Source of the DNA: Bacteroidales bacterium
GTDB taxonomy: Bacteria; Bacteroidota; Bacteroidia; Bacteroidales; WCHB1-69
Assembly: GCA_024400835.1 (NCBI GenBank)
Contig: JAKSMC010000022.1
Location: forward strand, 1 to 55,061
Direction: 5' to 3'
DNA: 55,061 nucleotides
The notes under the pieces are model-generated. The model did not search any database. It was not told the origin of the DNA and was given only the letters and a program-made list of their open reading frames with translations. Position 1 is the stretch's first letter. Each line of letters opens with the position of its first letter. Positions 9,442 to 19,687 of the stretch are shown piece by piece. The position numbers were made by a program, and so were the translations under genes.

Positions 9442-11382
9442 ATGGAAAGAGCAATACTATTTTTACTGGGACTGTTCGCCATCTCCTCATTAGCATTTTC
9501 ACAGATAGACAGCACCATCAACACAGACCAAATCCTTGACGATCTTGAAAATGCGGCGGAGATGGATGAAGAGTTATATATATCAGAAGAACTATTGGAA
9601 GAACTGACGGAGTTGCAAAACGGGCAAAAGCCAAACCTAAACAATTTGTCGTACGAGACAGCCATACGAATATTGCATTGGAATGATTATCAATATTATC
9701 AATTGCAACTATACATTGAAAACTACGGACAGTTGGCCAGCATATATGAGGTTTCCGCCATAGACGGATTTACAGAAGAAGACATGCGCAGACTGCTATC
9801 GAAGGTACAAGTTCTTCCCGTGGTGGGCAGAGAACCTTTTTTCAAAAATTTCTTTGCGAAAAGCAGCCAGTCGCTAATCATACGGCACAGCCAGATATTG
9901 GAGCAGCAAGCCGGCTACGACACCACACGCAGCAATCACTACGCGGGTTCGCCAGGGCACGACTGCTTTCGATACAGTTTCAGCACACAGGGAAGATTCT
10001 TCTTGAAGATATCCGGAGAAAAAGATCCTGGCGAACAGTTCTTCCGAGGAGAGCAGAAATACGGTTTCGATTTCTATTCCGGTTCAGCAAGCATCAAGGA
10101 TTTCGGAATAGTAAAAGCAGCGGTACTCGGAGACTATCGGCTGAACTTCGGCCAGGGCCTCGTCTTGGGTTCGTCACTGTTGTCGGGCAAGGGCAGCAGT
10201 CCGGATGCCATCCGCCGTTTCAGCACAGGCATCCGGGCCGTAGCGCCATCCAACGAAGGGGACTTCCTCCGCGGAGGCGCAGTCACTCTTGGAAATCACA
10301 AAACCTCAGGCACCGTCTTCGCGGGACGACAATACGGAGGCCTCGACAACTGTTTCGGAGCGGACATTTCATATCAACGGGCACTGTTCAAAATAGGAGC
10401 CCGGGTGATAGGCTACTCCACCACCGATACATCTGCAAACGCACTGCAACTGTTCAAGAGCAGTTGCACACCCACAGGGTTCAACGCCTCAGTCGACTAT
10501 CAATGCATCGTCAAAAGGCAGGTCCTTTTTGGCGAAGTGGCCGTCAACCAGGCAGGGGAAGTCGGATTTTTGCAGACTGCATTGCTCAACTTGTCACCGA
10601 CTTTCAAGACAGCGATTGTCTTCAGATATTACAGCAAAGGCTACAACTCGGCTATGGGCCGGGCCTTCGGTTCCACATCACACAACAGCGGAGAGGTCGG
10701 ATTGTACGTCACGTCCTCTTGGATAGTGAACAGAAAATGCATCATCGATTTCCACTCAGACTACTACCGGCTCACGTGGCTGAGTTACCGCACCGATGCG
10801 CCAGCAACTGGGAGCGACTTCGGCATTAGCGCACAATACGAACTAAGCAGGTACAGCAATGTATCAGCAAAGTACACTTTCCGCAGCAAGTCGCAAAACA
10901 GCAGTGAGAATCCTTATTACAAGGAGATCAGCGAAACGCAACGTCACAAATTCCGGCTGCAGTGGACTAACGAGCCATACCCTTTTCTAAAGTTAAAGAC
11001 AGAAGCAGACTGGCAGCTCAATCGGGCAGTGTCAGACCAAACAAACAAATGCGGTTTCCTTATCTATCAAGACGTTGCTATAGAAATAGCGAAATGCGGG
11101 CTTGCCTTTCACACCCGTCTGGCCTACTTCGACACCGACAGTTACGACGAACGGCAATACGCCTACGAAGACGATGTCTATGACACATTCACCATCGGTT
11201 CGTATTACTACAAGGGAATTCGCGGATACTTTGTCGTGCGATACAAATACAAATGGCTGAGTCTCTGGCTCCGGTTGTCGCAAACATACTACATCGACCG
11301 ACAGGTCATCAGCAGCGGACTGACTGAAATAGACAAGCCGCACAAAACGGAACTGAAACTTCAAGCAATGTTCAGCCTATAA
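9442..11382 (+). CDS. Helix-hairpin-helix / beta-barrel outer-membrane family protein
   Basis: A 646-residue protein with a signal peptide (residues 1-20, FLLGLFAISSLAFSQ). An acidic segment follows at about 21-55. Next come paired helix-hairpin-helix-like units at about 60-125: PNLNNLSYETAIRILHWNDY, then YGQLASIYEVSAIDGFTEED. From about residue 135 to the end there are many amphipathic strands, ending KLQAMFSL with the aromatic terminus of an outer-membrane barrel. This HHH-plus-barrel arrangement is a known Bacteroidota family without a proven function. HHH motifs elsewhere bind DNA, so a surface DNA role is a speculation. It is co-transcribed with the preceding gene, and it ends over the ftsE terminator. 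Confidence 0.8.
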   Translation: MERAILFLLGLFAISSLAFSQIDSTINTDQILDDLENAAEMDEELYISEELLEELTELQNGQKPNLNNLSYETAIRILHWNDYQYYQLQLYIENYGQLASIYEVSAIDGFTEEDMRRLLSKVQVLPVVGREPFFKNFFAKSSQSLIIRHSQILEQQAGYDTTRSNHYAGSPGHDCFRYSFSTQGRFFLKISGEKDPGEQFFRGEQKYGFDFYSGSASIKDFGIVKAAVLGDYRLNFGQGLVLGSSLLSGKGSSPDAIRRFSTGIRAVAPSNEGDFLRGGAVTLGNHKTSGTVFAGRQYGGLDNCFGADISYQRALFKIGARVIGYSTTDTSANALQLFKSSCTPTGFNASVDYQCIVKRQVLFGEVAVNQAGEVGFLQTALLNLSPTFKTAIVFRYYSKGYNSAMGRAFGSTSHNSGEVGLYVTSSWIVNRKCIIDFHSDYYRLTWLSYRTDAPATGSDFGISAQYELSRYSNVSAKYTFRSKSQNSSENPYYKEISETQRHKFRLQWTNEPYPFLKLKTEADWQLNRAVSDQTNKCGFLIYQDVAIEIAKCGLAFHTRLAYFDTDSYDERQYAYEDDVYDTFTIGSYYYKGIRGYFVVRYKYKWLSLWLRLSQTYYIDRQVISSGLTEIDKPHKTELKLQAMFSL

Positions 11383-11407
11383 AAAAACCACCTGCAAGCA
11401 GGTGGTT
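11381..11407 (-). terminator. Intrinsic terminator of gyrB-ftsE
   Basis: On the minus strand, a perfect 10-bp stem AACCACCTGC / GCAGGTGGTT with a 2-nt loop and a T run, 7 nt after the ftsE stop. It overlaps the stop of the convergent plus-strand gene. Confidence 0.92.
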
Positions 11408-11413
11408 CATATC

Positions 11414-14222
<2,809 letters not shown>

Positions 14223-14240
14223 TTATTTTCATAAAACGAG

Positions 14241-14272
14241 CAAAGATAGGAAAAATTCGGCAAAGTCCCAAA
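14241..14272 (-). promoter_or_regulatory. Promoter of gyrB
   Basis: TTTG (14272-14269), a 20-nt spacer, then TATCTTTG (14248-14241) on the minus strand. This is the standard Bacteroidota -33/-7 layout and serves as a reference for the unusual promoters at 15.9-27 kb. Confidence 0.85.
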
Positions 14273-14629
14273 GGTTTTTTATGAAAAAATATGAGTCTTG
14301 TTTTTCATCGGAAGGAAGTGGAAATTGTGTTGGGAAATGCAGGTGTTCACCCCGCGATTTCCAGCAGATAATCGCTAAATATAGATTCGCAACAAGGATT
14401 CACAAATTATGAAAATTTCATAATGATTTTTTCATAATTATTCTTCACCACAATTTTTCAGAGAACAATCGATTGTCATCAGTTTATGGCAGACAACTAT
14501 TTATGAGCCTCAGGATTCAAATCTTTTCGTGCCGCGACACTCATGCAACTCGCAAATAGAAACGCATCGATCCATAAGACACCATCGCTATGGGCAAACA
14601 ATGGTTTTTTCATAATGTTTCCCGAAGGT
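14273..14629. other. Intergenic region with TTTCATAAT half-sites
   Basis: No gene recognised. A perfect palindrome with 9-bp arms (ATTATGAAA / TTTCATAAT, 14406-14424) is followed by further TTTCATAAT copies at about 14430-14438 and 14608-14616. These could be binding sites for a regulator of gyrB or of the membrane-protein gene. Confidence 0.4.
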
Positions 14630-15082
14630 TTAGCGCTCTTCTTTTGTTATATACGAAGATGGATGATTTTGATTCGGAAAAACCTGTGCAGCAAATTGTA
14701 ACGCTGCACCGTAGTCGTTGAATTCCACTCCTCCCACTTTGTAAACGGTTTTTCGCGTGGTCGGCTCATCTGACTTGGGCTTGGCTATTCTTTCGGCAAA
14801 CGAGCGTTTCGCTGTTGCCTTTCCACCGGTCACCTTCGAGAGAAGCCAGCCAAGCACCAATATTGCGACAACGATTCCACCGAGAATTTCAAAGAAAAGA
14901 AGGGTGTTGCGCGTAGCGAAGAAAAACAGTTTTTTAGCGAGTTCCAAGCCGCCCCAGTCACCTAGGAACAGCCAGAGAAGCAAACCAGCGACTCCGAGAA
15001 TCTTGAAAATGAAACGTTTGCGACTCACAAAAAAAATGCCTACTGCGAGAAGCGCAACTGCGAAAAGTATTTTTACTGCCAT
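14630..15082 (-). CDS. Small integral membrane protein, unknown
   Basis: A 150-residue protein I do not recognise. Three predicted membrane segments lie at about residues 3-20, 26-42 and 58-82. A basic linker with TARKSFAER-like composition follows. The soluble C-terminal tail reads KVGGVEFNDYGAALQFAAQV, then SSYITKEER. The ATG at 15082 is preceded by a TATTTTTG box on the minus strand (15189-15182). It is the first gene of the long minus-strand accessory stretch and has no obvious operon partner. Confidence 0.6.
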   Translation of the reverse strand: MAVKILFAVALLAVGIFFVSRKRFIFKILGVAGLLLWLFLGDWGGLELAKKLFFFATRNTLLFFEILGGIVVAILVLGWLLSKVTGGKATAKRSFAERIAKPKSDEPTTRKTVYKVGGVEFNDYGAALQFAAQVFPNQNHPSSYITKEER

Positions 15083-15181
15083 TTGATATTTTTTTATTTG
15101 CTACTTGAAAAAGATATTGATGTACTTTCGGAAGCAAGAGACATCTACTTCTTTCTTTCCTACAAACGCACATCGCGGATG

Positions 15182-15189
15182 CAAAAATA
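15182..15189 (-). promoter_or_regulatory. -7 box for the small membrane protein
   Basis: TATTTTTG on the minus strand, 99 nt before the ATG at 15082. No TGTGCC dyad is present upstream, unlike the promoters further right. Confidence 0.5.
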
Positions 15190-15228
15190 ATCAATTATTC
15201 AATATGCGAATGGGTGTCTGCGAAAAAA

Positions 15229-15567
15229 TCATTCGCTCAACTCGTAGTTCGTGCTTCGGCCACCTTCTTCCGAACATCACAATATACCCTTGTTTATCAG
15301 GTCCTTAATATCTCTATTTGCGGTATCCTGAGAACAATGGTTTATATTGTACCACTTCGAGGAGTTGAGTTTTCCTTCAAAGCCATCAAAGAGTTTGTTG
15401 ATGACCTTGCGCTGGCGGTCATTGAGAGGCGTTGCGCGGTGCTTGTCCCAAAAGGCGGTCTTGCGGATGACATTGTCTGTTTTGTTCAGGGATTCCGTAA
15501 TGGCTTTCCAAAAAGTCTTTCCGGTGAAATCTTCATTTCGTAGTGTTGGGGTGGCATCCAGCATCAC
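15229..15567 (-). pseudogene. C-terminal remnant of a Fic-family (AMPylation) gene
   Basis: Only the C-terminal part of a Fic/DUF4172-type protein remains. VMLDATPTLRNEDFTGKTFW and RATPLNDRQRKVINKLFDGF followed by EGKL match the end of the Fic core and the following winged-helix. An in-frame TGA (15277-15279) interrupts the helix-turn-helix after DLINKGIL. Beyond it, the same frame continues with CSEEGGRSTNYELSE to a second stop at 15229, which is the normal family ending. The catalytic HPFxDGN(G/K) half is absent upstream. The gene is thus truncated at the 5' side and also carries a nonsense mutation. Confidence 0.8.
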
Positions 15568-15947
15568 CTGCGGAGAAAAAAAATAGAAAGCAATATTAAT
15601 CGACTCAAGTTTTGCAAGTTAACAAAATAATTATAAGAGACTTAGGGCTTGAGATTTAGGACTTTTTGCGCTGAAATTATTCGAGAAAATCGAGAACTGA
15701 CGAATGAGTGAGCGCAAAGCCAAACTTGCTTGAACTTTGCCGAGCGAAGAGGAAGGAAAGAAGCATAGCTTCTTAATGACGAGAATGAATGGATTTAGCA
15801 TCATATCTCCAATTTCGACCTGAAAAGTCGTAAGGCAAAAGTCGCAAGTCTCCATGCAGCAAGAAAAAAAGGCCTACGAAAGTTGAGTTATATGATTTTA
15901 AAATACGCCGGCAACAACAAGGCGAAGGTATGCCAAATGTGGGCGCG
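15568..15947 (-). pseudogene. Relic region: decayed sequence plus a degenerate copy of the shared promoter
   Basis: No intact gene. At 15885-15947 the sequence closely follows the promoter region at 18131-18191 (shared GTTATATGATTTT and AAATACGCCGGCAA words). It keeps the dyad half TATGCC (15929-15934) and the 7-nt and 9-nt spacers. The other half has become GGCGCG, and the -7 box reads TGTTGTTG instead of TAnnTTTG. An open frame at 15631-15855 lies downstream but looks like dispersed-repeat sequence, not a protein. I read this as a dead cassette of the shared regulon. Confidence 0.55.
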
Positions 15948-15967
15948 GGCGCGGGAAAGAAATTCCA

Positions 15968-17242
15968 TTACGGTTTCAAACAGCCAATGGGCACAACATA
16001 CGCACCATCACTTTGTCGAATTCCGGCAGTGTTTCCTACGGCAGTCACCACCATTAAAAATGAAGGCGCTTTCATCTTGGAAGTATCAATTTTTGCAGCC
16101 AAAGTTTTCAACGTTTCAATGCCTTTTTCAATATGTTGAGCACCACCCAATTTGATTTCGATAAGCCCATAAGTCCCATCGCGACGGTGAAGTACGGCAT
16201 CACATTCCAAACCTGTTGAATCCCGATAATGATAGAGCGTTCCGTCAAGGGCATCGGCGTAAGTTCTCAAATCGCGCACCGCCATTGATTCAAAGAAGAA
16301 CCCAAATGAGCGCAAATCGTTCAATAGGTCCTGCGGTCCTACGGAGAGCGCAGAAGTTGCGATACTCGGGTCGATGAAATAGCGTGTGGCGGAACTCTGG
16401 ATAGCCGTTTTACTACAGATATTGGGATTCCAGGCAGGCATATCTTCAATGACGAACAACTTGTTCAACGCATCAACATAGTCGGCAATGGTTTCATCAC
16501 TAATGGAATGATTATCATTCTGTTGAATGTCATCTTTCATTTTCACATAACTGATAGCACTTCCCAGATTGCGGGCATATGAGCGTAACAGCAAGCGTGT
16601 TCTCTCGCTGTTGCGGCGCACTTTATCAACGCGATGGATGTCTGTTGTGTAAATCGCTTCAAAATAGTCACGCGCCTCCATCAGTGCCAACTTATCTTTG
16701 AGCAGAGTGGCCCGTGGCCATCCGCCTCTGCAAAGCAAGAAAGCAATATCTTCCAATGAGAGTTTATTTTCTTGTGGTTCAATCGTTTCTCCATTAAAAA
16801 TGGCTTCCAAACTGATAGAGCCAGTGGATTCACCCGATTCCCACAGACTCATTGGCCGCATACGCAGCCGTCCTATTCTACCCGTCCCGCTGTGCCGTAA
16901 TTGGTCAACCTCCACAGGGACACTGCTGCCAGTGAGAATAAATTGGCCAAAGGGTTCTCGCTTGTCAACCTCCGAACGCACCATGTCCCACAGCATAGGA
17001 ATGCTCTGCCATTCATCAATGAGCCGTGGCGCGGCACCGTCCAAGAGTTTCTTAGGTCGGAACTGTAATTCTTCTTCCGCAGCTGCCAAAGCGCTGCTGT
17101 CACCCAAGTCAAGCAGACTGTTAGCGTGTTGCAAAGCCGTTGTGGTTTTTCCGCACCATTTGGGACCCACTATTAAAATGGCGCCCTTTGCTTGTAACTT
17201 TTGCTCTAATAATTGATCGGCAATTCGTCTCTTGTATTGCAT
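15968..17242 (-). CDS. DUF4143-type AAA ATPase (first copy)
   Basis: A 424-residue protein of the AAA_14/DUF4143 class. Walker A is GPKWCGKT (residues 26-33). Walker B is PRLIDEWQ (about 73-80). The sensor region is FILTGSSVP. The C-terminal DUF4143 part carries a PD-(D/E)XK-like core: LECDAVLHRRDGTYGLIEIK, with Asp, Glu and Lys in place. These ATPases are frequent in Bacteroidota and archaea, often in accessory regions; their substrate is unknown. The ATG at 17242 is supported by a standard promoter (TTTG, 18 nt, TACTTTTG) just upstream. Above that lie three 13-bp direct repeats. It does not carry the TGTGCC dyad of its neighbours. Confidence 0.88.
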   Translation of the reverse strand: MQYKRRIADQLLEQKLQAKGAILIVGPKWCGKTTTALQHANSLLDLGDSSALAAAEEELQFRPKKLLDGAAPRLIDEWQSIPMLWDMVRSEVDKREPFGQFILTGSSVPVEVDQLRHSGTGRIGRLRMRPMSLWESGESTGSISLEAIFNGETIEPQENKLSLEDIAFLLCRGGWPRATLLKDKLALMEARDYFEAIYTTDIHRVDKVRRNSERTRLLLRSYARNLGSAISYVKMKDDIQQNDNHSISDETIADYVDALNKLFVIEDMPAWNPNICSKTAIQSSATRYFIDPSIATSALSVGPQDLLNDLRSFGFFFESMAVRDLRTYADALDGTLYHYRDSTGLECDAVLHRRDGTYGLIEIKLGGAQHIEKGIETLKTLAAKIDTSKMKAPSFLMVVTAVGNTAGIRQSDGAYVVPIGCLKP

Positions 17243-17256
17243 AAATTATTTTTTTG

Positions 17257-17286
17257 CAAAAGTACACAAAATTAGCAATATGCAAA
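17257..17286 (-). promoter_or_regulatory. Promoter of the first DUF4143 ATPase
   Basis: TTTG (17286-17283), 18-nt spacer and TACTTTTG (17264-17257) on the minus strand. The start codon follows 14 nt later. Confidence 0.7.
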
Positions 17287-17291
17287 CATTA

Positions 17292-17350
17292 TTCGGAAAC
17301 TTTTTGAAAATTTATTCGGAAACTTTTAGATGAGTTGTTCGGAAACTTTT
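17292..17350 (-). repeat. Three 13-bp direct repeats, 23-bp period
   Basis: TTCGGAAACTTTT occurs at 17292, 17315 and 17338, identical each time and exactly 23 bp apart. The array lies just upstream of the -33 element of the DUF4143 ATPase promoter. The regular phasing (about two helical turns) suggests cooperative binding by a regulator. A replication-iteron role is possible but has no other support here. Confidence 0.8.
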
Positions 17351-17356
17351 GAACAC

Positions 17357-18130
17357 TCATCCGCGTTCCAACGTGAGCGCCATTCCCCGCTGCAAGGCGT
17401 CCTCGGCATTTTCGGGTATGACGATGGGAAGAAAACCTTGCATTTCTTTTTCAAGTGCGTTTTGCAAATCGGGATACAAATGGAGTTTCCCTGTGATGTA
17501 AAAGGCCTCCGGATTACTTTCCTTACATATCTTGACAAATTCCATGATTCGTTCAGCTACCTCTTGAGTATTTGCCGTACAGCGTGCCGATAAGACCTCC
17601 AAACTTTCCTTCACTTCAACATCCAATTGTACGTGAATATCTTTTCCAGACAAAGTGATGATTCTATCTGTCGCCTTGCCCTCTCTGAAATCTTCCAAGT
17701 GACGTGCGAGATCAGCCAAGTCGTCTTCGGACATATCAATATTGAATCTTCTGCGTACAATGTCTGCCAGACTTCTATCCCAAAAACGCTGGAAGCTCTG
17801 CCAAGAATATTTGTTTCCCGCATCCTGAGTTATCACAGCCATAGTGAAGTACTTGTTTTGGAGATTTAGCAGGATGAAACGTTCCGTTAGCGGTTGCGAA
17901 AGACCGCTTGCTGCCAACACTTCCTCGTGCTCGATGGTGATATTTTCACGAGGCAAGGTAGGAAAGCTCTCCTTAATTTTCGGATTCGCAAAGGTATATG
18001 AAACCACTATGCGTGTGGCATTGGGATTGGCAAAGGAGATTTTGCCGTCTTCGATGAAAATGAAATTGTTGGGATCGCCACCCAAAGAGATGGCGAATGG
18101 GTCGGAGGGAATAGGATTTGTTTTTGCCAT
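17357..18130 (-). CDS. ASKHA-like (actin/Hsp70-fold) protein, unknown function
   Basis: A 257-residue protein. No family name recognised, but the second half has the outline of an actin/Hsp70-type ATPase lobe. At 112-130 a helix runs FQRFWDRSLADIVRRRFN, placed like the FD-x-x-I-x-x-Y-x-R helix of MreB/Hsp70. At 158-180 comes a strand pair, then LDVEVKESLEVL. At 207-220 is a FYITGKLHLYPDL segment, placed like the LTGG-(S/A)-x-x-P-x-L adenosine loop but without the double Gly. The end NAEDALQRGMAL (241-252) matches the family's ENAEDAVARGAAL-type closing helix. The phosphate-1 motif is not evident. ATG at 18130 was chosen; an upstream in-frame start would lie in the promoter. It is controlled by a copy of the shared dyad promoter. 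Confidence 0.6.
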   Translation of the reverse strand: MAKTNPIPSDPFAISLGGDPNNFIFIEDGKISFANPNATRIVVSYTFANPKIKESFPTLPRENITIEHEEVLAASGLSQPLTERFILLNLQNKYFTMAVITQDAGNKYSWQSFQRFWDRSLADIVRRRFNIDMSEDDLADLARHLEDFREGKATDRIITLSGKDIHVQLDVEVKESLEVLSARCTANTQEVAERIMEFVKICKESNPEAFYITGKLHLYPDLQNALEKEMQGFLPIVIPENAEDALQRGMALTLERG

Positions 18131-18156
18131 TGTTATATGATTTTGAAATACGCCGG

Positions 18157-18192
18157 CAAAAGTAAGGTAAAGGTGTGTCTTTTTAGGGCACA
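18157..18192 (-). promoter_or_regulatory. Shared dyad promoter, copy e (ASKHA-like gene)
   Basis: On the minus strand: TGTGCC (18192-18187), 7 nt, GACACA (18179-18174), 9 nt, TACTTTTG (18164-18157). Spacing is identical to the other five intact copies. Confidence 0.75.
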
Positions 18193-18193
18193 A

Positions 18194-19171
18194 TTATTCA
18201 TAAAACGCCACCGTCAGCAGCATTTCGTTACCCAAACACTCATCCGGCTTGACCATTGTATCCACTTTGCCTTTGCACAAACCCGCAATCTGCCGAAACA
18301 AGGCCTCTTCTTCCAGAGCAAACGGATGCTCGGGGGAGATTGTCACGCATATCATCGCATTGGACAACACACCGGTATTGAAAGCATCGTATTGGTCTAT
18401 CAACTCCCTCAGCCAAGCCGCTCGTTTCGTAGCATCATTCGTATATGACTGGTATTGATACCACTTGAAATGATTGGTATAGAATAGTTTGCACATCCTA
18501 TCAATAGGGATTCCATCGGGCGGCATGGGCAAACAGAACGCTATAAAAGTGCCAACCGTCATCACTCGTTCCAGATATTCACTCGTTATTCTGCGGCGGA
18601 CGAATGTTTTGCGCTTTAGCTTGGGATTCCGTATCTTAAAATGGGAAATGCAGGCGTTTATCTTTTTATGAAACGATGGGATGGCAAGCATTTCTTTTTT
18701 CGTAATGACCTTTCCGCCTGCCGCCTTAATCAATTGCGACAGTTGCGCTGCCTTGATTCTGACGATGTCAATATCAACTAAATTTTGAGCGTAAAACTCA
18801 TATTTTTCAGCCGTAGCGCGGACTTGCTCATCCGTAAAGCCATAAAATGACGTGTGCCACAGACAGCAAGCTGCAATTTCGGCAGGCGTTGCCTGCACGT
18901 CCGGCTCTATAACCAGTTCCTTGGCCAAAGAGACTTCCCACAAATCACCTTCCATCGGGTGGGCATTCAGATGAGGTTTCTCCCATTTATACTCCAATAC
19001 GGCATTGCTTACGACGGCGGACTTGTCCCCTTCCTGTCGGGGCGTTAGCAGACGCAGCATATCGAAATGCGTTTTGTACAGGGCAGTACACTGATTGTCA
19101 CCGTGATACTTTTCGATGAACGGGACAATCTCATCAAAACTCAGCGAGTGCAATAATTCGTAATATGTCAT
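18194..19171 (-). CDS. DUF6557-like protein
   Basis: A 325-residue protein whose opening (MTYYELLHSLSFDEIVPFI, then EKYHG) and EGDLWE...EIAACCLWHTSFYGFT blocks resemble what I know as DUF6557, a Bacteroidota family without known function. That identification is from memory. No signal peptide or membrane segment is seen, so it is probably cytoplasmic. The C-terminal half contains a basic stretch (KLKRKTFVRRRITSEYLERV). ATG at 19171 is chosen because it follows the -7 box at the right distance; the longer frame would run into the promoter. The gene ends 2 nt beyond the dyad of the next downstream unit. Confidence 0.65.
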   Translation of the reverse strand: MTYYELLHSLSFDEIVPFIEKYHGDNQCTALYKTHFDMLRLLTPRQEGDKSAVVSNAVLEYKWEKPHLNAHPMEGDLWEVSLAKELVIEPDVQATPAEIAACCLWHTSFYGFTDEQVRATAEKYEFYAQNLVDIDIVRIKAAQLSQLIKAAGGKVITKKEMLAIPSFHKKINACISHFKIRNPKLKRKTFVRRRITSEYLERVMTVGTFIAFCLPMPPDGIPIDRMCKLFYTNHFKWYQYQSYTNDATKRAAWLRELIDQYDAFNTGVLSNAMICVTISPEHPFALEEEALFRQIAGLCKGKVDTMVKPDECLGNEMLLTVAFYE

Positions 19172-19193
19172 AGCAATCTTTGTTTTTCGCCTG

Positions 19194-19229
19194 CAAAAAT
19201 AAGCCGCGCCTATGCCGGATGAGGACACA
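19194..19229 (-). promoter_or_regulatory. Shared dyad promoter, copy a (DUF6557-like gene)
   Basis: Minus strand: TGTGTC (19229-19224), 7 nt, GGCATA (19216-19211), 9 nt, TATTTTTG (19201-19194). Longer arms (CGCGCCTATG / CACAGGCGCG) extend the dyad to 10 bp per side with one mismatch. Confidence 0.8.
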
Positions 19230-19271
19230 GGCGCGAGAAAATTGCAAGTATTGCTGTGTGTAACAAAGCAA

Positions 19272-19493
19272 CTAGTCTAATCTTTCATAATCAAACCACG
19301 CCTTTGAAGCATAGGCACGTTCATAATCGTAGCCATACCTTTCCATATACATTGCTTTTATCTCTTTGGCTCCATTATAAAATGGATCTGAGCTGTGGTG
19401 GTCTAAGGTTACAATTATTTCCATTTCTGGAGTCAAGACCGTGTTGTTTGTTCTTTTGGTGGTTTTGGGAATGATTCTATAAACCTTACTCAT
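19272..19493 (-). CDS. Small protein, possibly DUF6140
   Basis: A 73-residue basic-then-acidic protein. The N-terminal half (SKVYRIIPKTTKRTNNTVL) and DPFYNGAKEIKAMYMERYGY recall a small Bacteroidota family I know as DUF6140; this is recalled, not checked. It has ATG at 19493 and a -7 box with the shared dyad 115 nt upstream. Its small size and its place among accessory genes would fit an inhibitor, antitoxin or phage-type protein, but nothing in the sequence proves this. Confidence 0.6.
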   Translation of the reverse strand: MSKVYRIIPKTTKRTNNTVLTPEMEIIVTLDHHSSDPFYNGAKEIKAMYMERYGYDYERAYASKAWFDYERLD

Positions 19494-19608
19494 AATAACA
19501 TCACCCTATATCCGTGTCGGGCGCAACTTTTTGTAATGCCTACTCTGTTTCACGCTTTTCGGTGCCGCGTTCGCCCCTTCACGTACCAGACGGAAGTGGC
19601 TTCGCCGG

Positions 19609-19650
19609 CAAAAATAAACCGCGCCTGTGCAGAATGAAGGCACAGGCGCG
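19609..19650 (-). promoter_or_regulatory. Shared dyad promoter, copy b (73-aa protein)
   Basis: The best copy. Minus strand: TGTGCC (19644-19639), 7 nt, TGCACA (19631-19626), 9 nt, TATTTTTG (19616-19609). The palindrome extends to perfect 11-bp arms (CGCGCCTGTGC / GCACAGGCGCG, 19620-19630 and 19640-19650). Confidence 0.82.
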
Positions 19651-19687
19651 GGTCGTTCTTCAAAATCACAAGAGGTTGAAACATTTC

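Noticed and set aside
15277..15279. In-frame TGA read as possible recoding
   Set aside because: TGA is used as a normal stop elsewhere in the window (for example the FtsZ-like gene at 22349 and the sigma gene at 50150-50152), and no selenocysteine context is visible; the Fic gene is also truncated.
15631..15855. 74-codon open frame
   Set aside because: Composition looks like a dispersed intergenic repeat; no start context and no protein features.
17292..17350. Direct repeats as a CRISPR array
   Set aside because: Repeat 13 bp, spacer 10 bp, only three copies and no cas genes.
19609..19650. Dyad stem as an intrinsic terminator
   Set aside because: No T run follows on either strand, and the spacing to a -7 box is fixed in six copies, which fits an operator better.
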